From Cycas panzhihuaensis (taxonomy: Eukaryota > Cycadophyta), in the NCBI GenBank assembly GCA_023213395.1, contig CM041465.1:185945741-186009740 (forward strand): a stretch of DNA of 64,000 nucleotides, in the 5' to 3' direction. The translations under genes and the position numbers were made by a program. The notes beneath the pieces are model-generated. The model did no database searches, had not been told where the DNA came from, and saw nothing but the letters and a program-made list of their open reading frames with translations. Positions 33,896 to 45,638 of this stretch are shown here, piece by piece. Numbering within the stretch: position 1 is the first letter of the stretch; every line of letters starts with the position of its first letter.

Positions 33896-34650
33896 ACCTA
33901 AGGAAACCAAGCCTACCTAGAAACGACTTGATCTGTCATTGGGTTCTAGGAGGTGGCATGTCAAGGATTGCCTTGACTTTGTCTGGATCGATCTGGATCC
34001 CTTGCTTTGACATAAGGAAACCCAGGAGTTTGTCAGAGGTTACGGCAAACACATATTTAAGCAGGTTGAGACTAACATGATACTTGCGGCATCGCGTGAA
34101 GATGGCCCGCAAGTCATAGGGATGATGGGCTCTAGTATGCGAGAGACCTATCATGTCATCCATGAAGACCTCCAACGTGTTGTTGATAAGGTCGTAGAAA
34201 ATGAAATGCATAGCCCTCTAGTATGTGGCTCCTACATTTTTAAGACCGAAGGGCATTGCCTTATAGGCAAAGGTACCCCACGGGGTGGTGAAGGCCGTCT
34301 TGTGACAGTCTTCAGGAGATATCTAGATCTGGTTGTAGCCAAAGAAGCTATCCATTAAGAACATAACTTCAAATCTAGCGATTCGATTAATGATTTGATC
34401 GATAAAGGGGAGTGGGAAGTTATCCTTAGGACATGCATTGTTAATGTCGCAGAAATCAATGCATATCCAGATAGACCTGTTCTTCTTAGCAACAGGGACG
34501 ATGTTGGATACTCATTTAGGGTAATCGATGGAGGTAATAAGTCCAGTATCCAATAGCTTCTCGACCTCTATCTTAATGGTAACCGAGAGCTTAAGGTGGA
34601 GAGGATGCTACTTCTGGCACACGAGACAGGTACCAGGAATGGTGGTGAGA
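33896..34650 (-). pseudogene. Reverse transcriptase, Tat-2
   Basis: Blocks from the right: LLDTGLITSIDYPK (about 34570-34530), IWICIDFCDINNACPKDNF (about 34475-34420), TPWGTFAYKAMPFGLKNVGA (about 34290-34230), and FMDDMIG catalytic box (about 34170-34150), followed by the thumb region KYHVSLNLLKYVFA. The Asp-Asp pair is intact. A few stops break it. In the same frame as gag and gRNH. Confidence 0.85.
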
Positions 34651-35630
34651 TTATGAGTGACAATGTAGGGGTCAATTCCCTTCATATCAGAATAATCCTA
34701 TGCAAAGACATCCTAAAACTCCTAGAACAAAAGGGAGTACTCCCTTACCTCACTAGGAGATCATTCCATCCTGACCTTAATGATCTTATCGGGGGCTAAG
34801 ACGATGTCTTGGGTTGCTCCCATGCACATGGCATTCCCCTCCTCAAAATGGAGGGGGGTAAGGTGAATGGGTAGCAATGGAATAGGGGATAGGATTGGGT
34901 CAGCGAGTGCGGACCCAATCGCGAGAATCTTCTGGTGGTCAAGCCTATGGTGACTAGAAAGTAAGTCAGGCGCAGAGCCCACTAAATGCTCGAGCAAGGC
35001 TTTATCATCTTCAAAGTAATCCACCCCATGGATGACCTTACTCTGAATAGATGAAGTACTAGAGGAAGTAGAGGCAACAGCACCATGATGGTCGTTGGGT
35101 TGCCCATCTTCCTCAGGAGACTCTAGGAGAGAGTCTCGAAGGGGTTCCTCAGAAGGAGCGAAAGGGAGTTCCTCGAAGTCATCACCTGTGGGGGGTGATA
35201 AAGAGGAAGGGCCAACTATAGATGAGTCAGTGCGAGCGATGATATGTGACACAGAGGAGTGGCTAGTCTCACCAATGAGAAGGGTTCTAGATGGGGATCT
35301 AGAATGGGATGGGCACAACCTACTAGTGTGGAGGAAAGAAACGGGATGAAGACACTCCTCATCCTTGTCGTGAGACTCATCGTCACTTAACGAGGTGAGG
35401 TACCCGTAGCTCCCAACACCAATAGGAGTGAAGCACGTGAGACTAGGAGAAGAAGATGTGGGGTCTTCTTTGATGTAAGATAGATTGGGTATGCTAATGG
35501 AGCAAGCTGAGGCGTGAGAAGAAGGGTCTTTACTTCCCTTTGACTGGCCATGGCTTACCTGAGTAGATATTTTAATTAGTTTCGTGGGTGGTCGCTCGCG
35601 AGAGACAACTTTCATTTGCCCATTATGGAC
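34651..35630 (-). pseudogene. Pol spacer, Tat-2 (284-codon open stretch)
   Basis: Open from 35615 to 34761 in the gag-pol frame. Ser-, Pro-, Asp- and Glu-rich, with HASACSISIPN and FTPIGVGSYG blocks also found in Tat-1 and Tat-3, and ending with GNAMCMGATQDIVLAPDK before RT. No catalytic motif. Probably a flexible or regulatory linker; some Tat elements place introns or cleavage sites here, but none is demonstrable. Confidence 0.65.
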
Positions 35631-36400
35631 AAACTTGAGTTACCTCCAACGGGTAGAACACACAGCTCACATTTGGTTAAGCCATGGTTGACCTAAGAGG
35701 AGGTTGTAATCAATGTCCACATCAAGGACAACGATGTCAGCGAGGACGGTCTTATCCTCAAGTGTGAGAGGTATAGAGACGGATCCCAAAGGAGTCTTCT
35801 CACTACCATCGTAGCCTTGATATCACCATGGAATGGGTTCTAAGGCGGAGATGTCGAACTCTTGCATGACATGCAAGGGCATAGCATTAACAGAAGAACC
35901 ATTGTCAACTACAGTCCTTCGCAAGATATAATCGGGTGTGTCTATGGTGATGGTGAAAGGGAAGTTCCATTGGTGCTCCCTTTCACCCGCTGGGGGAAGA
36001 TCATTAGGATCAAAGGAGATGACGGTTTCATGACTTTGGGTGATGCCCAAAGCATGAATAGGTACGTCATTCAACCCTAAAGCTTCCAGAAGGAGTGTTC
36101 ATTGCTCAGGACAGCTCTTCAAGACGTCCATGATGGACATCCCGGTGGCCACAGTATGAAGCTCTTCGACCACAGAAAATGGCTTACCCTTCCCCATGGG
36201 TTGGGTAAGGGCTCTCCTAAAGTCGAAGCGACCGGAGCATATGGAAATGTTCTTGGGAAGCGAAGGTATCTCCAAAGGAATAGCTTCTGGAGGAGGATTA
36301 AGGTGTGATGTAGATGTAGAGGCGCTAGCTGCCTCTTTTACGGCTTGAGACCGAGTTAGGACATATAAGGGAGTGGCCTCAAGCATTTGAATCACCTTCT
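35631..36400 (-). pseudogene. Aspartic protease, active site intact, Tat-2
   Basis: The active-site strand reads VVDNGSSVNAMP (about 35920-35885) with the catalytic Asp preserved, preceded by NFPFTITIDTPDY and followed by the flap region. The second conserved block is DYNLLLGQPWLNQM (about 35715-35675). The frame is shared with gag and RT; stops occur outside the active site. Compare Tat-1, where the Asp is Asn. Confidence 0.8.
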
Positions 36401-38630
36401 TTCCCTTATTGCAAGATCGCGAAGGTAAGGGAGCACGGCAGTCAGGGGAATGCGAGGAGGATGCTAAATCTCATGCACCCTTCCCTCTACCGTGCGAAGG
36501 GTGAGAATTAGGGGATCTATCCTGGTTTCGATTGTTTCTTTGTTGAGCATTGCGATCACGTTCCCCATGTTTGGGGAATGGATCCTTATGGACGGGTTAA
36601 TCGAGATTGGGTCTCAAGGCCCGCTTGGGAGACGAATCACATTGTGTGGCATCATGAGGGTGTTGCACCCGACAACGCGAGTCATCATGGAAGCACTTCC
36701 CGTGGATGGAACACCACTTTTTCTTGAGCGAAGGATCTACTTTCCTTGCTTGAGAATGCTGGGTATTACCTCACGCGGGAGGAGAAGCTTGAGAGGCCTA
36801 TTGAATTTGTTTGTTGGAAGTTGGAGATGAAGGGGCTTAAAGTTTAAGCTCCTTCATCATACATTCAAATGAATGTATGGCAGAAGTAAGGGGGCCTAAG
36901 GTCTTCTCAGTCGAGTGAGAAGTAGACTTGGTGGGTTGTGAAGGTTTAGTTTCCTTAGTTGAGGGAGGTACCTGACGACGTTGTGAGGGCTTGAGAGGCC
37001 TCTTGAGTCCGGCTTGGATCTCAATAGCCTCTAACGCTAAACACTTTGCAATCGTGGAGTCGCATGTAGTCGCCCCCATTTTAAGGACTTCCACATGTAC
37101 TTCGAGGCGAAGTGCATTAACGAAAAGGTCTCTCTTTAACTCCTCGGGTAACGTGGCCTTAGTAGAGTGAAGAAGGTCGTGGAATCATCGCACAAAGTCA
37201 TGATTCATTTCATCATGACCTTGTTTGAGCAAAAGGAGAGATTTCATTCCGCTTTTGAAAGGACGAGCTACATCGAAGTAGTTGATGAATTTGTCCACTA
37301 ATTGCTAGAATGAAAAGATAGAGTGGGCAGGGAGGCGATAAAACCACTTAAGGGCATCACCTTGTAAAGATTGAGGGAATAATTTCATTAAGATATGTTC
37401 ATAAGCCTAGTAATCAATACATGCTATAGAAAAACTACGCACATATTCTGCTGGGTCTTGCGAGGAAGTCCCATCAAATCTAGGAACTTGGGGAGGATGA
37501 GATGGCATATTAGTTATTAATACCTCAATAGATAGTGTTGTTGATCTATAGTCTATGAAGGGATGTGCCCTTGCCTGGACTATAGGATCAGCGAATGATG
37601 TCGTAGGTAGTGAACAAGGAATGGATGGGGGTGGCAAACCCATCCCTCCTTGAGGAAATACCCCTTACTAGAAGGGGGCTTAAGGATAAGCACCTTGAAA
37701 GGGGGTTGGATTCCCTTGTGAAGGCGCCGCATAAGGGCCTACACTAAATGGCAGAAAAAGAGGGTGAGGAACTGGGTTTTGCCCATATGGGCCACCTGTA
37801 GGTGGTGCAATCCCATATGGGTGTAGCGGGTCCACCCTATAATATAGGAGGTGGTTCCCTTTACCCTGCCCCCAAGGTTGAGAAGTATACCCTAGGGGTA
37901 TGTAAAAGGAAGGACCGACAGGTTGGTTTTGGGAATATGTGGGAGTGGGTCCCACATGATTAGCAGTTGAAGAGTTAGTAGGACCCATAGGCCTACTAGG
38001 GAATGCATGTGCCATGTTTAGGGATGGCGCATTAGCCTGACTAGGAAAGGGTATGCTAACCCCCAATTGAGGGAAAGACATACTATGGGAGGGTCCTGAA
38101 GAACTAGGACCTTGGTGAGGGATGGAAGGTACAACATTCATCCCCACGGTTGGTGTAGGAAAGGAGCAGGATGAATACGTAGGAATAAAAGGGTTACTGG
38201 TAGTAGGAGGGACAGGTGTGGATGAAGGAGGTGGTAAAGAAGTGGATAAATAGGATGCTCCACCATGCAGGACATCTTCAAACCACCTGGGACGCGATTG
38301 AAGGCGAGCTACTCGAAAGCACTTACTAATAGCTTCAAACACATCGGTCGGAGGGGTATCCACGTGACCATAAGAGGTGGATAGGACCTCGAATGACGTG
38401 GACCCCTCAAGGTGCTCCTCGTAAGAATCACCAATCGAAGGGTGAACCTCAAGAGAAGACGGGTCTTCTACCACATGGGTAGAAGGATGGATGTCGATGG
38501 GGTGATGTTGGTCACCCGGGTAATAGATAGGATCATCACCCTCTTGGGTGGATCTCATAATAGATGCGGGGAACTCATGAGTTCCTAAGGCAAAGGCGTG
38601 ATATGCCTAATCAGAAGGATAGCCCTCCAT
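36401..38630 (-). pseudogene. gag: Gag, Tat-2: Pro-rich N-terminus, capsid, nucleocapsid
   Basis: Likely start ATG at 38630 (MEGYPSD, then TAG where Gln is probable); the open part from MRSTQEGDD (38558) has 292 codons. N-terminal third is acidic; 38270-37690 is Pro/Gly/Tyr-rich and low-complexity. The capsid domain (37640-36990) starts PPQVPRFDGTSSQDPAEYVR and includes LFPQSLQGDALKWFYRLP and LPEELKRDLFVNAL, the pattern of Pfam Retrotrans_gag. The nucleocapsid motif WCSIHGKCFHDDSRC lies near 36715-36660. Stops at several Trp/Gln positions. Gag forms the particle in which reverse transcription happens. Confidence 0.8.
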
Positions 38631-38870
38631 TGTAGAATCAGATTCTGACGATGGAAGTAGGTGATATGAAGAGTCTTCTAACAAAGGTGGCAAACCTCAT
38701 AAACGACGTGAAAAACATCACATATAACGCTTTTGCCAAAGTTGTTAGAAGAAAAAGGAATATGAAGCATGCATTGGGGGTTGCCCAACGGAAAGGGAAA
38801 ATAAGGAAGATCACTAGAAAGTAATAGTACCAACAGAAAGAGAAGCGAGACTAGCTCCCTTACTGACAGA
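38631..38870 (-). other. Tat-2 leader between primer site and gag start
   Basis: About 240 bases without recognised coding; expected to be the untranslated leader with the packaging signal. Confidence 0.45.
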
Positions 38871-38888
38871 TCCCTAATATGGTCGCCA
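38871..38888 (-). other. Candidate primer binding site, Tat-2
   Basis: On the - strand, one base after the LTR end GCGATTCCA, the sequence TGGCGACCATATTAGGGA has the TGG start expected for pairing with a tRNA 3' CCA. The tRNA cannot be named with confidence. It differs from the iMet site of LTR-5 and Cop-8. Confidence 0.5.
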
Positions 38889-38889
38889 G

Positions 38890-41463
38890 TGGAATCGCAT
38901 CTACGGGATGGTCTTCTATGCTTAGAAGAATGTAACTAGCTAAGGTGTGGTTGGGCTATAAATGGGATCTTAATCAGCAAGAAAGAATATCACGCAGGGC
39001 GTCTGTGCACCGGAGCGTGGATTCAGGACCCACGGATGGTGCCCAATTGCCTTAGCAAGATAAGGCCTTGGGTCGTCCCAAAAGAGAAGGCCCACCTACC
39101 CCTTGGATGGCCAGGAAGAGGAAGGGGGACTCTAGGAAGTTGTGTCTTCTCACGGGAGGGAGAAGGTAATGTGCAAGTAGACATGTGTGAGATGCGATGG
39201 CCTACGTGTGGGCTAGATGGGGTGTAAGGAATGTGCGGCTCACCCCTAAGTCCTATCTACACACGATATAAACAACCATAAAAGAATTCGTAAATGCAAG
39301 AATGAGTTCTTTCCCTTTTTGTTTCCTATGTGTCTTTAGCATGCAACGTGTGCATAAAATAAACACGGCAGAAAAAAGGACAAAAGGGGATAAGGAATAC
39401 CTAGAAAAGAAGCGTGATTAGGACGTTGCGCCCTCCCGCTCTTTACGCACTCACCCACTCGAACTCACCGTGCAGGTATGAGGCTAGTCGACGATGGTTG
39501 TCGTGAACGTACGAGGGGCTACCTTACCTTCCCCAATCATGTGAAAGGAAAGCAACAAAAAAGAGCAAAGAAGAAAAATGAAAGCACTACTAGCTAGAGA
39601 CTAACCTGTCAAGAAGCCCGCCTCCTTCGTACTTTTGTTGTCGCGAACCTGCCAAGCACAAAACAAAGGTTTCTCCCTCCCAGAAGAGGGGGCTGCCAAA
39701 TATGCCTAATATGTATATGAATATGAGAAGTAGTTAATAAATCAAGTTAAAAATATTACACTCTATTCCAAAACCTCCAAGCAAGACTCAAATCAAATCA
39801 ACACCAAGCAGTGACTAAGATGAGGAAGTTAGCCTCGGGATGGCCAACTTACCCACAAGTACCTCCACGTAGCCTCAATAGGGGGACAACCAGGGTATAA
39901 TAGTTGTATGGGACAGTAGACAAAAGAGGTGATAAACCAACAAAATGGTGCACAAACAAACCCAAGAGACGAAGTGCTATGGGTAGCAAATCGTCAAGCT
40001 GGGACAAGCCAAGGATCACAAACCGACCGAGACAGGTTTGGGGGCTTATGTGATGCCCAAAACCTAAGAGTGCAAGTCTGAAACTAGCATGGCAAGGGCT
40101 GTCAACCCTATTTTCAGAACTGAAAATAAGCTCTCACTATCCCTAGCCCAACTCCAGAGAGATGCATGGAGTGGAAGAGGAAGGAAGGGAAGGGTAAAAC
40201 CCTTGGGGAGAAGGCCAACAAGGGGACTGATCCTGCCTTTCTCCCTTCACCCATCCTTATGCAGCCCTCTTGCACAGCTACCCTAGAGTGAACTTGCACG
40301 AGAAGAGAGGAGGAGTACTACAAAATAAGGAGCAACAGGTAAGCTCCTATGAAATGCAAAGATAGAAGCAAGGAATGACTCAAAACTGCTCATAAAAGGA
40401 GGGAAAAAAACTAAGAAACTTAAAGGACCATTGAAGGAGTACCTTGCAGCAGAAGGAAGGAGCTTGATTCTGCCAAAAATCAGAGGGAAAAGCCTATGCC
40501 AAACAGACTTTTTAGACCTGGGCTGAAGGGGAGGCAAACGTGGATGTAACTCTGAGATTTTGGAGTTTGCTTGTTAAGATGCTATGAGTACCCTCCTTCC
40601 ACGAAATAGACCTATAAAAAGGGAGCCTGAAGCTACTGGAGTAGGGCCTGAGACGTAACAGGTATCCTATGGAAGAAGAGCCAGAGCAAAGAAGCAGATC
40701 CTGTGAAGGTTGTAGAGTGAGAGCTGGAGTAGAGAGCAAAAAATGAACCAAGAAGAAAAAATAGCTTAGCTTTTGAGTTTTATACTCACCCCAACCCTAA
40801 ATGAACGTTTAGGGTTATGGTGGGGGTGAGTGCCCAAGGGCACCATGTCGAAATTCCACAGAAAGAGTGGGAATCGCCAAGGCAGTTTTTAAAAACGAGT
40901 TTAAACAGTTGCACCACGGCAAACTTCATCGTCTTTGCAGAAACTTTGCGATGCAGCTAAGTTTGCGATGGTGGACCGAAAGTCAAAATTAAAGGCGGGC
41001 GAGGCCTATAGCCAAACATAAGGGTGTGCAGAGGCTGGGTAGGCTAGGAGCTCATGCCCAGGTGGCTAGCAAGTGGCCGATAGAGAGAGATGAGTCTTAG
41101 GGGGGTGTCCTATCACAGCTAGGAGAGGACTCAAGCGGTGACAGGAGTGTTGACACGAGCGGGTCGCAGCTAACAACGATGTTTGAGGAGCTATGGAGGT
41201 GTTGCGGGCAACTGAGTGCTATATGGGGTGTATGACTCACTGAGGAGTGCCCGATGGTGGGTCGTCATAGGCTAAATAATATACGACAGGCGCAAGTAAT
41301 GTGATCAGACAAGAAAGCAATGTGATCACACAAATGGCAAGCAAGTGTGCATTAAACAACACTCTAAACGACTCTTACCAAGTGATAGCCGAAGGTGAGA
41401 AGTATATACCTGTGCTTACCTAAGTCGACCCATCTCAAGTCCATTCTCAGTAGTCAAGAAACA
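38890..41463 (-). repeat. 5' LTR of Tat-2
   Basis: Partner of 24881-27478. It carries TATAAAA at 40784-40778 (-) and an inverted AACCCTAAA repeat with 9-bp arms (40793-40801 and 40808-40816). Divergence from the other LTR is about one tenth in the first 130 aligned bases counted by eye, mostly transitions, so the insertion is not recent. Confidence 0.9.
40778..40816 (-). promoter_or_regulatory. LTR promoter: TATA box and inverted telobox, Tat-2 5' LTR
   Basis: GAGTATAAAA on the - strand, preceded by the AACCCTAAA/TTTAGGGTT inverted pair. This LTR would drive the genomic transcript. Confidence 0.7.
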
Positions 41464-41464
41464 C

Positions 41465-41660
41465 TCCATCTATCAAAGTTTATTAGATATTAATGCTTCT
41501 TCATCAGCAAAATTAGGTTACTCATTTGACTCATTAAGTCATATTATATTTAGATTACCTTCATCTTTTTTCTACTTAGGTTGAGTCTTTTGTACCCAAG
41601 TTCTTAGCCATTATAGCTTTATTTTATGTTGATTCAATTTATATTAAATCTACTCATCTT
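41465..41660 (+). repeat. 196-bp direct repeat flanking Tat-2, right copy
   Basis: Matches 24684-24879 without gaps, beginning one base after the LTR end. Differences are five transitions. Confidence 0.9.
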
Positions 41661-43822
41661 CCAATAAGGTTAGGTATAAAACCTAGATCTTTCCAATGTA
41701 TGGACTCTTTCCCCTAAGTTCCACACAACTCATCATCATGAAATACAATGGGTACCGTTAGACCAGTTAGCTAGGAGGAGTTTGTTTTACCTAGACTTTT
41801 ATATAAAATATCTTCTCTCTTCTTATTTCTTAGGTAGATACCTAAGAATATATAATCTTTATGATATGTATCAGCTTACCCTTATCCTAAAAGCTCCTTT
41901 GAAAATTTAAATTTGGATTTTATGTAACTTTAGATGGAATGAAAGTACCCATATACGTGTGATTGTTCAATAATTTATATTAACTATTTTAATAACACTT
42001 TCTTAAGACTATTGTCAACTCTCATTTTTGTTTCCACCTAATTCCCTACCTCTTTATTTGGGTTATATATCAAAGTTAATTAACTCATATTATAAAGTTG
42101 TTTTAAGTTAATTGAATCATCATGTCATTATAAAGAGAAGATGAGTCTTTATAGCCAACTTCGTTATTTAACCCCATCCCTAAATTAGATCAAATCACAC
42201 AACTTACCATCAAATGGGTTAGAATGCCATCAAGTCAATCTTAAGAGATTCTCATTACTTAACTAACTATTGAGATGGAATTACTTAAGTTTTGGGTCAG
42301 GGATTACTTGTGTCCACATTAAGTCAGGCCTTATTCCTAGCCCACCCTCTAGGAATCTCTTATCCTCTTCAATTCTTTATCATTAACCTTTTAGTCACCT
42401 TTAGTAGTAATAGTTTATGGTTTGAGTAGTTTTTCTTTATGCTCTTGGTTCCAGTCCTTTTAGCCCCAATTTGAGTTATTAGTAATAGTATGAAGCAAAC
42501 ATTCTACTTCCTCTCTAATCATTTTATAGTTCTAGTAATAACTTTTCCTAGCTTTTCAATTTGATAGCTTGTCCTATCTTAGTTTATGATATTCTCTAAT
42601 TATGGTAGACTCTTATCCTAGTTGCATACCATAGATTTCCTAGTCATGGTCTTTTTTATATTGGTTTTCTCCTTAAAACTATATGTCATTTTTCCTATTA
42701 TCACCACTATGACCTTAGTTGTTGTCTTCTTCTAGTATATTATTAGATTCTTTCTCTTTGAGATCCTTTTTGGAGTAGTTTAAGTCACTTTAATTTTGGT
42801 ATGCTTCTTTTATGCCCATCATGACAAATGTGGATTTTTATTCTAGCGATGGACTTAGTGATCGTGCCCTTTTTCAACACACTCTTAATTCAATTCTTTA
42901 TCTAGTTTGACATGGCAGATTGATTAACGTTTTTGCTTCTCCATCTTCATAAATGCCTTTTAGTTTAATAATACTTGGAAGTAGTTGCACAACTCTTAGA
43001 GTAGTTGGTTTCTTAGTTTTAGATTGATGATAATAGTTTTGAGTAGATCCGTCTATTTCTACTCAAGTTTCTAACTTTAGATTTCCCTAGTTTAAGTTTT
43101 AGTAACTTGTTTAGGTTTCTAGCTATGACTTTTATGCCATTTTAGAAGTTCTTTAGTGCCTTTCTTTCATGCATATCTTTTTCATCGATCTTTATCTATT
43201 GCTAGATACTTAGGAACAACTTTTCCTTTCTTATGTCAGTTCAATAACATAGGATCTTGTAGTTTGGAATTGATATGTTATGCTTCACTTCAATAGCTTA
43301 TTTAAATCTTTTCTATATATTGCCATTATTAGTTAATTTGGTAGTTCACATTGGATGCCACTTCATTCTTAGAGTTAAGTAATTATCAATATTCTCAACA
43401 TTTCTACAAATTTTTAGATCTTAAACTTGATTGCTCTTCTTTAGCATTATAACTGATCATTTAGGATATTTAGATCTTCAACATTGATTTTAAATTATAG
43501 GAGTTGATCTTTATCAACATTCTTTCTAGACAACTTTTAGTTCTTAGGATATACCCCTTTTAGCTTTGGATATTGATCTTCAAAGTTTGGTTCTTTCTTT
43601 TACACAGTCTCTTCTAATATTTTAGTAGTTTTAGATTATTCCAAAGATGATTATAGTTTAGTTTGATTAATGAACTCATAATCACTTTATTCCATATTTC
43701 TTTAAAGTTGTCATCTTAGATTTAGTCTACTTTATACTTTTACTACCATCACCTTTTTTACGGTGATTTACTTCTAAAAGTGCTATGTTCTGGATATTAG
43801 GCAATTGGTTCATGAACACACA
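41661..43822 (+). other. Gyp-6 flank continuing after Tat-2; no gene recognised
   Basis: About 2.2 kb, T-rich on the + strand and full of stops. It should continue whatever lay right of 24879 before Tat-2 inserted. I find no RT, RNase H or integrase motif on either strand. Confidence 0.4.
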
Positions 43823-45624
43823 TGCAGGGAGAGAGAACAAAAGGAAACTACCTCACAATAGGGCCTTAGGATGAGGAAGACACGAGCAAAGAAGGGCATA
43901 AATATATGCCCCCTATGGGACACTCGTACATCTTGTGTACACAGTTATGGGGCAAAAGGTTACTGATTTAGGCTAACTATAAGCTAAGGGTAACATACGT
44001 ATGTGCTATATTCTAAGTGTAGATTAAAATAGATGGATCAAATAGAAAGTGAGTACAATAGCTACTAATAAAAGCTAATAAATGATGTAAGTAAGAAAAT
44101 GAGAAGTAAGTGTACATAAACCAACAAAGAGAGCTAAATAGAGAACTAGCAAGAGCTAAGATAATATCAATTAATCCCTAAGATAGTATCCTTAAGAGGA
44201 CCAAATAATAATCAAATGGCCTTATAGTGTAAGGAGGGCAATCGAGCATGAATGATCATCACTCTTATAGAATCTATGTGCTTAAGGAATCTATAACCCC
44301 CTTATGTTAGATATATTGAACACTTTACAAGTGTTACATGGGTATAGGCATTACACCTAATCCCCTTTGTGGGGTCTAGGGGCCTGTTGTAGGGCCCTTA
44401 GTTGGGGGATTTGTGGGGTCAGTGGCCCTCCAAGCGGGGGTTCAAGGGCAGAAGCCTCCGAGAAAAATTTTTGGGTGTCTTATAGGGGTCATTTTTAACC
44501 TATGATTTATGCTCATTATATTGTAAAATCACAAGGCAATATCTTATAAAATTGTATCTGTATATTCTTATGTAATGGCACATGTAAGGGGTTAGATAAG
44601 TCTTTGATAAGTCAATGAGAAGAGTTGGGGTTTTCATCTCTATAATTCTTTAGCTATTACTCAAATTAATAGAAGGTCTATGCTTAGACCTGAATCTCTT
44701 GGTTTTCTTTGTTATGTGCTTGGTTTATTTATGCTATTTATTCTTTGTATGGGCTAGAGTTTTGTTAATACATTACTTTTGCAGTTATATTTTATCTTCA
44801 CCTTAGGTAATTAACCTATCCTAACCCTCCCAACTCCTAATCATCCTAAAATGATGAACTTAATCTAAGAGAATAAGGAAATTATAGCCCAGAGTGAGAG
44901 GCCTTTAGGACAGTAAGATAGATCCACTCATGGATAAGTTAATGGAGACTCATTAATACCAGTGATGACTCTCATACGAATGCAAGTATGGTCTAGTAGT
45001 ACCTATATCTGATTCTAATGAGTCTTAATCTCTTAAGAGGTGAAGAAGAAGATGACACTACTCTTAATAGGAGAGATGAAATTTACATGGTTGACCACAT
45101 CCCATACATTATCACGTGGTAAGGCCAAATACCCTTCAACTACCTATTCAAAACAAAGATAAGGAGGACTCAATACACTTAGAGGCACAAGACTAGGTCT
45201 CTTATTTGGTGATGAAATCTAGGTAGAAATATGTCAATCCCCCCTCATCGATACAAGAATAGATGGAATGTTTCCTTTTAGAAAATTAACCTTATAAACG
45301 TAGATTAACAAAAATAGAAGCCAAATATCCCCTTAATGAGAACAAAATATGTAAACATATCCTAAATTGAATACTAAAGGGAGTACTAAAGTACTTTCTC
45401 TTCAAAAGATAATAATACTCAATAACCTTTTACAAGTGATATTTGACCCTTTAAATCAACATGTGAGGGTCTTCTTCCTTGTGATCTTATTGGTGGCCCT
45501 AATAGTCTTACATCTTGTCGGAGGGCTTAACGGCCTGTATATAAATTTTAATAACTAATATCAATCATTAACCCTTTAGTGGCTCCCATTTACAAGTGTT
45601 TAGGAAAGGTGGGGTTATGTTACA
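43823..45624 (-). repeat. 3' LTR of Chr-7, interrupted by a solo LTR
   Basis: On the - strand it starts TGTAACATAACCCC (45624) after a purine tract and runs to 43823, about 1.3 kb once the 496-bp insertion and its duplication are removed. Part of it recurs at 17905-18680. The 63-codon frame at 45367-45558 is unrecognised. Confidence 0.6.
44305..44800 (+). repeat. Solo LTR, 496 bp, with CCTTA target duplication
   Basis: Begins TGTTAGATATATTGAACAC and ends TTTATCTTCA, flanked by CCTTA at 44300-44304 and 44801-44805. The related LTR fragment at 17905-18680 lacks this insertion, which proves the empty site. Left by LTR-LTR recombination of a full element. Confidence 0.85.
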
Positions 45625-45638
45625 GGTCCTCCCCTTTG
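45625..45638 (-). other. Polypurine tract of Chr-7
   Basis: CAAAGGGGAGGACC on the - strand directly before the LTR start TGTAACATAACC. Confidence 0.65.

Larger units (their letters stand above)
24881..41463 (-). mobile_element. Tat-2: complete Tat-type Ty3/gypsy element, 16.6 kb
   Basis: Bounded by two LTRs of about 2.6 kb starting TGGAATCGCATC and ending AAACA on the + strand (element sense is -). From right to left: 5' LTR, primer site, gag, protease, spacer, RT, gRNH, integrase, antisense PMD gene on the + strand, aRNH, polypurine tract, 3' LTR. From the gag start at 38630 to the gRNH end at 33516 all open segments lie in one frame, so Gag-Pol was probably a single polyprotein. It is broken mainly by TAG and TGA stops. 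It is the reference copy for Tat-1, Tat-3 and Tat-4. Confidence 0.9.
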
